From the NCBI GenBank assembly GCA_001643675.2, contig LSRY02000013.1, positions 64,501 to 128,500 on the forward strand: a stretch of DNA of 64,000 nt, read 5' to 3'. Below, piece by piece: positions 45,264-58,181 of this stretch. The position numbers and the translations under genes are program-made. Position 1 is the first letter of the stretch. The number at the start of each line of letters is the position of its first letter. Origin of the DNA: Monocercomonoides exilis. Its lineage: Eukaryota; Preaxostyla; Oxymonadida; Polymastigidae. Under the pieces are notes generated by a model. That model saw nothing but the letters and a program-made list of their open reading frames with translations, was not told the DNA's origin and searched no databases.

Positions 45264-48200
45264 ATGATATTTTCTTTTCTTTTTGCCTCTTTCAACTTCT
45301 TTTTCTCTTTCAATCTTATTGCAAATGTCGAATGCCTCTCATCTTCGAAATCTTGTCCAATGCCTTCCTGTTGTCATCAAAATTCACACATTTTTGATTT
45401 GCTGTCTCTTCAAGATTCAATCAATATCCAAGAATCACACGGAAAGTCTGAATGTTGCATGAAATCTCAATTTGCACTGTTAAATTCATCGCTCATCATC
45501 AATGACGCATCTTTCTGTCAGAATTCATTTTCTTCCACTTTCATATTAAGACTCACATCCAACTTGCGTTTGCATAGTTGCAGAGCGCGATCAAATAATG
45601 ACCACATATCTTCACAAGTATCATCCTGGGGAGGCACCGTGGAGTTATTCAATTTCTCAATAGCATCACACACACATGTTATTCAGCACCCTCTAACAAT
45701 GAATTGTGAAGAAAGCTCGTTATTCATGCTGCAATGCAAAGATTGCACTTTCAATTCATTGATAAATGTTCATGTTTCTTCATTTTTGGCAACTGGGCAC
45801 GTCACATTTTTTATTGCTGATGGATGCAGCTTTTCAAACATTTCTCACTCGCCCTCCCTTCCTCATCGCTTCACATCACATGCTCCCCCATCAATATGGA
45901 ATTCGTGCCTAATCCAGAACTCAAAATTCTATTCATGCCCCAACGCTCAATTTGGAGTTGTTGTCACACCAACACAGAATCTGATGATGATGATGAACAC
46001 TTCATTCTCTCACTCTTCTGAAACTCACTCCCCGACAAACGGCTCCATCAACAGCTATTCTTCAGGAGATGTCATAGCCTATTCGGTCCATTTTTCTGAT
46101 TTGAATGATTCAACTCGCATGGGCTTGGCATTGAACATCGGTGGAAATGCCACTTTGAACGCTTCATGTTGTTTATTCGAAATGATAAATGCGTCAAGCG
46201 ATCACACTGGTGCATACGGAGCAGCTGTGAGTCATGATGGTGCTGGAGCACACAATTCAAGGAAATGCAATTATACAAATTGTACATCTGGATACGCAGC
46301 TGGAGGATTAAACGTGCGTTCATCATCATTAGAAGTTGTGACTTCTTGTTCCTTTTATGAATGTTTTTCGAAGCATTATTCTGGACTATTATTTTTCTAT
46401 GACAAAGGATCTCATTTATTCAAAATGAACACAATTATGAATTGTGTTGCAACAGTTTACTCTGCGGGAATGGGAATCTGTTTTTCCTCGAAGAACTTAA
46501 GCATTTCCGAATGTTATATAATATCATGTTATTCTTCCACTCGACATGGTGCTATTGCTTTTGTGTGGGAACTTGAAAGCGTTCCAGGCATTATTGCAAC
46601 AATTCAATTTTGTTTCTTTGAAAAAAACACAATTGGAAATAACTTGTATGGTTGTGATATTTCAACAAATGGAGCAAACTACAATTCAAAAGTGACAAAT
46701 GAATCTTTCGTTCACAGTTACTCCCTTAGTGATTGTCCAATTCGAGTGACAATTAACTCCGTTGATCACAGCGACTGGCTTGGACGCCCTCCATCAACCA
46801 TCCCAGTTGTGTTCGTGTCATCTGTGTTTGGTAACGATTCTCGAAGTGAATGTGGGTTCGGAGGCTTGCCCTGCAAAACAATCGAAAAGTGAATTAGCAA
46901 AAGGGTCCGTTCACAGCCGTTAGTGATTTCTGAAGGATCATACATCCACGGAACGATTCCTGTTGACGAAATGAACGTGAGTTTGAGAGGCTGTGAATTC
47001 GAAGAGTCGACGCTGACTTCCAATGCAGTTGGTGATGGGAAAGCATTGTTTTCAGTATCATCTGGCATATTGTCTGTTTCATATTTCACAGTGGTGCACA
47101 CTTCTTCGAATTCGAATCCACAATCATCTGTCTTGATGATGAGTGGGAGTGGGCGAGTGACAATACAATTTTCAACAATAAAGGGAGAAGCATCCCCAGC
47201 AACGACTTTTTCAACTCCTTTGATGATTGTTAATGGAGGTCTGGCAGAACTTGCTTCTGTTTGCTTCACAACTTTCAGCAACGAAAAGCAACTGATATCG
47301 TTTTCCTCTCCAAATTATCTGAAAATGAGCGATGTGACTTTCAACACAATCACGCGACAAAGCGGAAATGGTGCAATATTTGAAGCACAACTTTTGGATG
47401 GAAATGAGTTATGCTTGTCAAATGTTTCTTTTGCAGATTGCTTGTGCCTCAGAGGAAACGGGGGTGGGATGCAGATACACATGGAACGTGGATCATCGTT
47501 TTCAATAGGAAATGCATCTGACATAGGAGCAACAGCCAAGATGAACAACTGCCAGGCCATAGGTTCTTCGGTGAGTCCAAGCTGTGGAGGAGGATTGCTC
47601 ATAAAGCTTGACAAAGATGCAGACAACTTTCTTTTGAAGCAGCTGGCGTTTGAAGGGTGCATGGCCGATCAGGGAAACAATCTATTTGTCGATACCTGGC
47701 AGCTGGACAAACTGATAAATACCACAACCCTTGAGTTTGGGCCAGGACGCAATGATCTTGATGGATATGCTGGATATGAGAGATCAACAGCTGGAGAAAC
47801 ATTGTCCATCCCTCTTGTGGTCTATCTGTGGGATAACATGTCTGCGTTTGCACATGTTGGTGGAGAGAAAAGTGCAGATTTCAGCAGGTGCGGGTATTCT
47901 GAGGTCCCATGCTCATCAATTATGTCTGCAGTCTCTCTTTGGTTCAAAGACAGCAACCGTTTTGTTGAGCTTCATTCTCCCTTTTCCCTCAGATCTGAAT
48001 TGCTTCTTGATGCTTTCGGATGGACAATAATGTCAAGAGTTGGCAAAGTGACGATTGGTCTGGACGATTGCAATTTCAGCGGTGAACAAGCAGGGATGAT
48101 TGAAACGGTCTCAAAGTCTGCGCTAACAAACTTCACTTTTGCACTGCCAAAGAGCATTGGCTTCAAAGAGGCATTGATTGTGTGCAAGTCTTCTTCGCTG

Positions 48201-51200
48201 AGTGTCAAAGAGTGCGAGGTTACAATCAAACAGGAATCGACAAATATTTCGTTTCTTTCTGCAAGAGGAGGACAGGTGTCGATAAATCAACTCATCATGC
48301 GCTCGACCTCTTTTGATGGCACATCCACACTGGATGCCATATTTGTAACAGATGCATGCGAATCTTTCATGTTGAACGACTCGATAATTGAAAACTTTCA
48401 AATCAGAGACGGATCTGTTGTGAAGATTTCTGATTGCACTGCAAATGTGAATGTGTCTAATTGCACATTCAAGGGGGTGACTTGCTCATTGGGTAAGGGC
48501 GGTGCCATTAGCATGCACAAGCCAGAAGTTGTATTGCCTTGTCACGAATGCCTTGAGAAATGCACATTTGAAGAATGCAAAATAAAAAGTGACGAAGCAT
48601 GCGGAGGAGGCGTGTGCTGCTGCATTGGAATGGGCAATCATCTGGAGATCACAAACTGCGCATTCGCAGCCTGTGAAGCATCTGTCGAAAAGAAAGGGGG
48701 TTTTGGAGGAGGATTGTTTCTTGAGTTCGATCATCAAGATGTCGAATTCGTTGTCTCTGAGCCTTCTTTTTCTCAAAGCTCGCCAAATGCTGCCAAATGC
48801 GGAAGCGATCTGTTCATGAAATCCCCAAGTTTGCAGGCAAGTGCCACCGACAGCACCCTTCCATTTGCCAAAACGATGGCAGACATATCTCTCGATTCCA
48901 TGAGAGGGTTTGATGGCAACGATTCAGAACATGCAATTCCACTGATATTGCTTTTCCAGTCAACAGGCTCGGAAATACTTGCTTCCTCGTTGGAAGGGGC
49001 AGACACAATTGCCTGCGGCTTTGAGTGCTACCCATGCGCTTCAATAGACCAAGCTCTTTCTCGCTTCAAAACTGTCGACAAAAGAGTAATAACTGTGAGG
49101 ACTGAGTCTTTTGTGATCCATGAGATCGATCTGAGTGATGTGAAGATGATATCAGATGGAGAACAGCAGGCATCTCTCACAATGCCATCTGCAATTGAAA
49201 GTGGAACAACAATGATCTCATCCAAAGGCATCACACAACTCGAACAATTGAAGATAATCGTTCCTCCTCATATCTCCAACGAAGTCAAATTTGTGATTTC
49301 TTCTTCAACTAACAAAGGTGAACTCTCGCTCACAAACTGCCAAATAGAGATAGAATATGAATCAGAAGTGCCCAACAATTACATAATAATCAAAACAAGT
49401 GGATTATCAATCCATCTGGTGTTTGTGACTGTGACAAACTGCAGAATGGCAATGCCATTATTTTCATTTGACATTGCTCCACCAATGAATGCACCTGAAA
49501 CAGCAGAAGTCCAGATGAAGAATTGCTCGTTCAGCAATATCACTCATCAAGATATAGACAGCTCAGCGTTATTTGGTGCATCTCTGGGATGTGGATGTTC
49601 GATGGCCGGGTGTAATTTCAGTGAGATTTTTGCCTATCAGAGCACGAATGGAGGAGCAATGAGAGTGGTGCTTGAAGCGCATGGAGAATTGGAAATAACT
49701 GATTGCAACATGGAGGAATGTCAGGCAGAAAATCGAACAGTGGGGAAAGGAGGTCGGCTGTTCTTTGACTGCAAGCAGAATTATGGATTTGTCTTTGGAA
49801 ACTTATCTTTCAACGAATGCTGTGCATTTGTTGGAAACAACATTTATTTGAAGGGTGATGCTCTTTCTATCAAACTGGGAAAGCAACAGTTTGCACTGAA
49901 TATGCCAACTGAAAGAGAAAGATGGAATGACTTTTGCGGATATGGCAATGATGAAGCCAAAGAAATTCCTCTCGCCTTGTTTGAAGCAGAATGGAACACT
50001 CCAGCATTTGCGAATGGTGTTGGAGGTGTGGATTATCCTTTATGCGGGCTTGACTGGTATCCATGCAGCACAATAACATATGCTGGGAATAATCGGTTCA
50101 ATGAAGAAAAGGCGGAAATTCGCTTGCAAAGCTCATTTTCTTTCAGCAAGTCAGTGATATTCTCTGGCAAAGCATATGAGATAGATGCGGAGAACAAAGG
50201 AGAAAAAGTCGAAGTCGAAGGAATTGAAGAAAACATCAAGGTGAGCAGTTTTTTCGAAATCAGAACATCAGTTGCATTTTCCAAATTAGCATTTCTCCTC
50301 CCATCGTTTTTCGCTCCTTGTTCATTGAACAGCCTTTTTCTGTGCAGCAAATCAACCCTTTCATTCAAGGATGTGGATATGGAGATGAAAGTTGCAGGAC
50401 TGCAGTGCAAATACAGTCTTATTGTGGCAACTGACTGCACTATTGAAATTGACGGGTTTGGTTTATCGGAGATAGAATTCAGTGGAGTCAGTGCCTTTGA
50501 ATTCTCCGGAAAAGTAGCAAATTTCACAATCAGTGCAATGACAATGAGCAACATCAAAAGAACAGAAGCAGGAGGACTTGTTGAGATAAAGCATGGCGCT
50601 CATCCAGTCTTTCAGAATTTATCATCGGTCAACAGCACATATTCCAACCATTGCGCCATTTTGGTGGAAGAGGCTTGTGGGCTGACTCTTCTTGAATGCA
50701 ACATGAGCGGACTGAAAAGAACGACTGATGGTGGATGCTCTGTGGTGGGTGTTGTGGGAAATGAAAATATCATTCAGATCAATGGATGCTTCTTTGATGA
50801 CATTGTTTGTTCATCATCTGGCTCCCAAGGAGGGAGCTTGCACGTGAAAGTGTTGAGTGGTGGAGAATTGTTGTTCGACAACAACAGCGTATGCCGAAGC
50901 AAAGTTCCAGCAATTGATGGAGATGGAGGAGGATTGCACATCACTTTCGAAAGTGTGGAAGTTGCATATTCATTGAAGAATGCTGTGTTTGAAGGCAATG
51001 ATGCACTCTGGGGAAAAGACATCTTCCTCAACTGCACAAAGCCAAGCACAATTGTTGATCCGCTGCTGTGGGCAGGAACTGCTGAAAGAGGTGAAGAAGA
51101 GAGGAACAAGTGGGTGCTTGACTTCACAGATACTCGCATCAACATGACACTCTTGCGCTTTCTGTTTCCAACAGACGACGATATCATTTATGTGGACGAA

Positions 51201-54200
51201 TCATTGGGGAATGAAATGGGAAGTTGCGGCTCGGGAGTCAATCCATGCAAGGAGTTGGGCTTTGGATATGAAAAATTGGGCACATCAAAAACAATCCTAC
51301 ATATACAGAACTCAGCATGGCTCATGGGAGAAATAGATCGAAAAGAAGAAAAGCTGACAATCCGCGGAGGTGATGATAAATCTGAAATGCATGTTGGAAT
51401 ACAAGGCCATATTCAGCTCTCGTCTGGCCCAGCATCCACTTCACTCACTCTCCAGAACCTGCTGTTTTTTGTGCCATCGACACCAGGCAAACACTCAGAA
51501 GTGATTGTGGGAAGCGTTGGCCGTGTGAGCATTGTTTCATGCACTTTTGGAGATACAGAAATAGAGTGCACATATTCATATATGTGGGTTGTCCGAGGGG
51601 ATGGAAGTGCGATCCAGTTTGATGATCTCAAAATAGAAAACATCCAATTTGGATCGAACTGTGGAATATGCAAAGCTGATCGAGGAACAGTGGTTGTGAC
51701 TCGGACAGTTGCTACAAATATTAACATTGATGGAGATGGATTGTTTTGTTGTGGTGTTGGTGCTGCATTGATTCTCAACAGATCGTCGGTCACAAATTGT
51801 GGCGCTTCAAAGGGTGTTGCAATATATGCCACAAATGCATCTCGACTGAAGATATTCAATTCGACATTTGATAGATGCAAGACCTTGGCAAGTGAAGGTG
51901 GAGGGATAAACTGCAAGATCGGAGGCAAGTCCAGTCTCACTGTTCAAAATGTTTCGTTTGAAAACTGCTGGGTTGATGAGGAAAGAAGTCGCGGAGGAGC
52001 AATATTCTTGCATGTTTTCAACGATTCGTCAAACACATTTTCATTTGAGTCTTTGACATTTCGAGACAACAAAGCGCACAAAGGCAGGGACATTTTTGTT
52101 GAATGCAAAAGCCTCAACGAATCAATAACAAACGAACGATTCAACTTCAAAATGTTCGACTCAAACAACACAAAACTTGCGTTTGCCGAGGGGACAGACT
52201 TCACAGCCTTTGCCGAGAGAACAATGGACCTTGTTCTGTTTTTGATGCCATTCAGTTCAAACAGAATTGTCGTTTCACACCAAGGCGCGGATATTGCGGG
52301 CTGTGGTGACGAGACTGTTCCATGCCAGACTTTCAGGCATGGATATTGGCACATTGACAGCAGCTCCGAGGAAAAGAACATACTGATCGATAATAATACA
52401 TCTGTCAAAGATTCTTTTGATATCTCAAAAATGAACATTTCGTCTTGTTCATCAGAGATAATGAGCCGCCTGAGGTTTGAACCAACACTCGAAACAACAG
52501 GCAGCAATCCCATATTTTATGCTTCAGGTGGCTTTTTGTTTCTTCATATTATATTTTCTGTGCCAAAAACATTTGTTCCGGATCAAGCAAGTCTCATTTC
52601 TTCATCTTCAGATGCCACATCAATCTCGCACGTTTCTTTGCAAAGCTGCTCTTTTGAGCAGTATTCACCATCACACGATATGATTTTGAAGTTTTCTCTT
52701 CTTTCAACAACAGGAGGAGATGTGGAGTTGTGCAACTGTTCAGTTCAGAGTCTTCATTTTTCGGAGACTCCTTTTGCCATTGCCTCATCCATGACTATTC
52801 GCTCTTGTTCGTTCAACGATATATCAGCTCCAGGCAGTTGTGCCGGAGGGATTATGAAAATCAATCTTCATGCACATGAAAGATTGCACGTGGAGGATGT
52901 TACCATGACGAATAGCGGATGCTCACAGAACAATGGGAACGGAGGGGCTTGCTTCATTGACTGCACAGAGGCTTATGCAACAGAACAATTTTTATTCAAC
53001 AACACTGTGTTTTCGATGAATGTTGCAAAGATTGGAAAGAACATGTACGTGCTTTCAGCAAGTTTGAACAGCTCCATAACCACACAGGCATTCTCCTTCA
53101 ACTACTCTGGGTTGATCAACGATTCAAATGTGTTTGTGGGAAGCGATGATATTTTCACTGACACCGATTTATTCAGATTTTTAATTCCATATGCAAATAA
53201 CACCATTTTTGTTTCCTCCAGTAGTGCAGATGTGCTGCGATGCGGAAGCGAAGATGATCCATGTGAATCATTCTGGACTGGCGTGAATCACCTCAGTCAC
53301 ACGGATGATGGCAAACAAATCTTCATTGAAGGGGTTGCAAATGTGGATAATGAATATGATCTCTCAGGTTTTGCAGTGGCTTCTGCCTCAATTCTGAAAG
53401 AAGAAGACGGTCAAAGCGAAATTGTTTATTCAAAAAAGATGAATGGAACAAGTGGTGCATATGTGCTGAACAGAAATGAGATGTCCATATGCGCGATAAT
53501 GTTGTCCATTGACAAAAACTTTGAGAACTCGGCTGATTGTGTGATCCACAGTGAAGGAGATGAGCTGTTGTTGAGAAGATGCGCCTTTCAAAGCAAAGCG
53601 GCAGATAACACAGAAGCAGACTGTTCGTTTGTGCTGATGAGGAGAGGAAAGCTCAGTGTCGATGATCTTGAGATGAAATCTTCATCGGTGCGGAAAAGTG
53701 TGTTCGTGATGCACGATGCATGCGTGTGTGAATTTCACGCTGTGAAGATTTCCCAGTGCACAATTGATCGTGGTTGTGTTTTTGAAAGCGTGTCTTCAAC
53801 AAATGCGGCAAATGGGATTGGATTGATCAACATGACAGATTCGGCCCTTTCTTCATTGACAAGAAACGATAATGGCGGAAGCGCTATTCATTCCACTGGC
53901 CAAAATGGCCTCATCGTTTTGATAAGCGGATCTCAGTTTGTTGACTGCAAGGCTGAAATGAGCATGAAGGGCGATGCAGTGTCGTTCTGCTTGAACGATG
54001 GGGTTGAGCTGAGAATAAGTGACACAACAATGACAAGATGCAGCTGCTCAATGAGCGGGAGGGGAGGTGGCATCCACGTGTCGACAAAAGTGGAGGGAAC
54101 TTTGAACATTCTGTTTCAGAAGATGTTCTTCACGGGAAACACAGCAGGCGTTGGGAATGACATCTTCATTCTGTGCCATAACATCACAAAACAGATCAAC

Positions 54201-57155
54201 GAAACTCAGTTCAGGTTTTCCTTGAAAGAGGGTGTGTATTCGTCTATCAACGCCATCTATGGCTCAGACACAACAGATCACATGAGCGACACAAACCTGA
54301 TGGACTTTATCACAATATATGAGTCTGATTTTATCATCGTGTCTTCTGATGATGGCAAAAACGGAAAAAACGAGAGACAATGCGGATCGGCCAAGATGCC
54401 ATGCTTTTCGATTAGTTATGCCTGCTTCCACTTGTCAAGCGACATCTCAAGCATGATGCTTGTTGATGGTGAATCTGTCATTGATGAAGAATGCATTTTG
54501 GACAACATGACCCTAACGTCTCTCAAAAGAAATGATGCAGCCATTCGAGTTCAGACAGGCATATCCCAGGCAGGCGAGTCTCTCATCACAATTCAGAACC
54601 ATGTGACTTTGTCTCATCTGAGCTTTGTGTTTGAAAGAAATGCTCTTGCCTCGCATTCTTCTTTCATCTTTATGAGCTCCGACAGTTTGAGGATGGAATC
54701 GTGCTCTTTCACATCTCCTAGAACTGACCAATCCCGGCTTTCCATTCCTTGCACTTTATTCACAGTGCTTTCGGGAGATGTCTATTTCAGTGAGTGTGCT
54801 TTTTCTGGACTCCACTTGGCACTTTCTGCAATAAGCAGCTGCACAGGAAATGTCAAGGTCACATCTTGCTCTTTCAAGAGCATGGATTATTCTGCAAGTG
54901 TCATCATATGCGATGATGGAATGTTTGAGATATGCAACACCTCTTTCGACGAGTGCTTCGAGAAAGACCATGTGGCATCTTTGATTTCGTTCGCAAATGC
55001 CAAAAATATTTCTTTAAAAGAATGCAGCATTGTGGACAGTCATTCATCTGCGATGAAAGGTGGATTTGTGTCATTTGCATCATGTGCTAACATTTGCATC
55101 AGCTCGTGCCTGTTTGAAAATACAGACTTTTCAAACAGAGAAGAAAACAACATAAATACGCAATCATCCGAGCTTTGCTCCTGGAACAGCTCGCTGGCGA
55201 GCCTTGAAAGAAGCACCGCTTCCATCTCAGATACCTTGTTTTCCAACGCATCACACGGCGGTCTATCTGCTTCTGGAGGAAGCGTTAGAATTGTGAAAGG
55301 AGAGTTTGTGGGCAATGATCCATCAATCGCCAGCTTCCCTTCTATCAGAAGAAACATCCTCTGCGAACATAATGGAAAGCTTGAGATCGACAGCTTGAAG
55401 GGAGGAGATGGACTACTGCCAAATACATCACTGTGGATTTTGAATGAAGGATGCGAGCTCACGGGGATGCCAACTGGAAGGCTATCTGAATTCTTCATCC
55501 CATCACTGGACGCTGTGGAAGTGAAAGAAAATGGAGATGCTGCTGAACTGACTTTCAAAGGAAGGCTCCTCATCCCATGCAATCTGAGTTTTCAGATTGT
55601 GTTAAAGAGAGATGATGTCAGCTCAATAGAGACTTTTCCGTTTGCAGAAGATAACTATGATTCCGAAAATGAAGCGAAAGGAAAGATTAGCATGTCTCTC
55701 ATAAGTTCGGCTGCAAGAGAAGAAGAGGTTTTTGTATGTATTTTGTTTGGAAAAGGTGAAACCTTTTCATCAACTGATTCATTCATTCTGAAGAACAAGA
55801 GCGAGTCTCAGACAATCGGAGATGAAAGGATAGTCGAAGGAAGAAACAAAGAGAAATCGATATGGCCTGTAATTGTGATCATTATGTCCATAGTTCTATT
55901 GATAATTCTGATTGTGCTTGTAATTTTTGTTGTTCGATGGAAAAAGCAAAAGAAGAGGACTGAGGAGCTTGAAGTGATTGTGGAAGACACAGTGAAGAAG
56001 GATCCGAAGGCATTCGAGATGGTGACGATGGAGATGTCGCCAGAAGAGCAGTGGAGGAGAGCGGAGAGGGAGGCTGAGAAGAAGAACGATGAAAGGACGA
56101 AGAAGAGGGTATATGATACGAACATGCAACATTCAGAGTCTTCAGAGCATTTGCTAGCTGAGAGTGGATCGACTGAATACATTCTGGGAAAGGATTCAGA
56201 TAAGATCCCTGAATGGATGCTGGAGAAGGTTGACGAAAAGGAAGAAGAAGAGATAAGGAAGAGAACTCCATCTCCATCCATTTCATCCACTTCAACAACT
56301 GATTCAGATTCAACATTTGTTCGTGGGGAGGATCCATGCCCAACCACCTCTTCAATGTCCAATCTGGTGGATGCAATGGCGTGTTCATCTCCTCATGAGA
56401 AGCTGATTGTGGACTTGAGGGATTCGCTGTTCATGATGCTTCATGGGAGGAACGAGAAGAAGCTGATGGCGATTGGCACTCTGGAGGAGCGAGAGCTTGC
56501 AGCAGCACAGATCCTGTTCTGGGTGGCCAATCTTGCACTTCACTCATTTGATGAAATGGAAAATCCTCTTCAATCGTTGGCTAATCTGAGTCCTCACATT
56601 GTGTTATTCTCAGAACACATGGTCATTTGCATTGTGATGCATTCTGACTTCTCATCTGGTGATTCTGATTCATCATCCATCTCATCGTCGACTGTTATCA
56701 CGTCTGCAAGTGATGATGATGAAGACTCTCTTCCTTCTTCTGCCTTTGAGGATGACGATGACAACAGAAAAGAGTGTTTGAGGTGGAAGGCGCCAGAGCT
56801 GCTGATCAACAAGAACATGGGGGCAACAAAGAAGTCGGTGGTGTTCTCGATCGGGATGATGCTGTGGGAGTGCCTGACACTCCACATCCCGTTCGGGGAG
56901 TACGAGGCTGTGATTGCTGGAGACAAGATTGCAAAAGGAGAGGCTTTGAGCATGTGCGGAAATACTCCAAGCACATTCTCTTTGGTCGTCAGCGAATGCC
57001 TCTCCTTTCAGCCTTCCAACCGGCCTTCGCTCGTCTCCATTTCGAGAGAGTTCTTTCAGAAGTTCCCCGAGTCAGCCAAGCTCCCCACAATGACTGACGC
57101 ACTCTTCACAAACCAGCAATCCGCCATCAGCAGAAACAGCTGCTGCAGCAATTAG
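45264..57155 (+). CDS. giant beta-helix receptor-like protein with kinase-like tail, one in-frame TGA
   Basis: One frame of 3964 codons, broken only by TGA at 46890-46892; translation continues in the same frame. A signal peptide starts it (MIFSFLFASFNFFFSFNL). The ectodomain (~3500 residues) has eight repeats marked CGxxxxPC (CGFGGLPC, CGYSEVPC, CGFECYPC, CGLDWYPC, CGSGVNPC, CGDETVPC, CGSEDDPC, CGSAKMPC), each ~250-450 residues with many short C/N-rich strands (e.g. NCSF, GGAI), like right-handed beta-helix surface proteins. One transmembrane helix is at ~3532-3558, then a basic stop and a ~400-residue tail ending in a kinase-like C-lobe: APELL at ~3842, SIGMMLWECLTLHIPFGEYEA, RPSLVSISREF. 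Glycine loop, VAIK Lys, HRD and DFG are not visible, so a pseudokinase is inferred. The TGA may be a mutation, a sequence error or read-through. Ends TAG. Confidence 0.8.
55933..56893 (+). repeat. 961-bp inverted duplicate, copy B (cytoplasmic tail cassette)
   Basis: Partner of 40044-41004 in opposite orientation, 15 kb away. The encoded ~320 residues are identical in both copies, while the flanking ectodomain and the last ~85 residues differ. Confidence 0.9.
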
Positions 57156-57851
57156 TGTTTGCTTTTCTCATTCCATCACAAGCATCGCCATCGTTCACAC
57201 CCCTCGTATTCATCTCTTAATCTCTCTCTTTTTTCTTTTTTGCTTTTGGTGAATAATTACAAGAAAGAATGAAATAAGCGCTGCCCATGGCCTCTGAAGG
57301 CTTTCTTTTGTTTTCTTTTCTTTTGTTTTGTTTCTGTTGCTTCCAAACAGGGATTAGCATTTGCCAGCCAGAGTCTGATGTTTGTGTTTTTCTGTGTTGT
57401 TTTTGCACTTCGCTCGAAAGTGGTTTTTCACAACCACTTCCGCTTTATTGCTTGTAAATCCACTTCAAAATGGAAAGGCATCGAGGCAAATGATTTCTGA
57501 AATCCTTTGATCTTCCTCTGTGAATTGCCTTCTTCTCTGAAATGAATGTTCCTCAAAAATGAATCCCAGCATCCTTGCTTTGACTCAGCCAAGAAATCAA
57601 AATCAAAAAAAAAAATATGTGACATCGTTGGCACCTGCGCAAAAACCCAGAATGCACCTTTCTCAGCCTTGGCCTAATTTCAAGAGTCATTCCAAGATGA
57701 CTTTTTTTTATTCATTCAAAACATGAAATATAACAATATAAAAATTGTTGAGATAATAATAACAGCAAACGATGCGAAAGGAAATGGTACTCAAAGAAAT
57801 GAGAGGCTTCAAATAAGTTCCATCAAAACGAAGAGAGAAACACTCTGGATT
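57156..57851. other. 3' flank of the giant gene
   Basis: 696 bp with moderate GC and no gene recognised. A perfect 8-bp hairpin lies at 57418-57439 (AAGTGGTT, six-base loop, AACCACTT). Possibly 3' UTR. Confidence 0.45.
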
Positions 57852-58181
57852 TTATTTTTTTGTTGAAAGCTCATTGCCTCCTTCTTTCAAACGATTCAAG
57901 ACAAAAGGCAAGAAGCTGAGCCATCTATAACATTCCTTCGGTGATAGCACCCAGCAACTTGCATTCCCATTCCATCCCAAAATAACTGCATTCCCCAATG
58001 AAAAATTCCCACCTCTATTAGCAAGGCGCAGATTCACAGAGTATCCTCGCTGGCTTTGCCATCCTTTTTGCGTTTCTGCGTTGATCACCAGCTTGGCATT
58101 TTCAGCCGAAGCATAAACATCTCTTCCCTTTGCAAATAGAAGCGCGCTTTCGCTGCCAATGATACAACAATAATTAGGCAC
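57852..58181 (-). pseudogene. possible decayed fragment of a surface protein
   Basis: 109-codon minus-strand frame. One stretch, LLFAKGRDVYASAENAK, resembles the repeat motif of the family (FALRGRDVYVRCHSIE in the truncated copy). The rest is Gly/Asn-rich (NRGGNFSLGNAVILGWNG). No start signal, signal peptide or transmembrane segment. The link rests on a short motif, so a chance frame is quite possible. Confidence 0.3.

Noticed and set aside
39938-46892. Alternative genetic code (stop codons reassigned) to explain internal stops
   Set aside because: TAA, TAG and TGA each end clearly intact genes here (actin and XMAP215 TAA, RFC4 and U1-C TGA, the giant gene TAG), and no conserved protein contains internal stops.
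46889-46916. Mini-intron GTGAATTAG...TTCACAG removing the TGA
   Set aside because: It would be only 28 nt, and the join produces an immediate TAG in the new frame.
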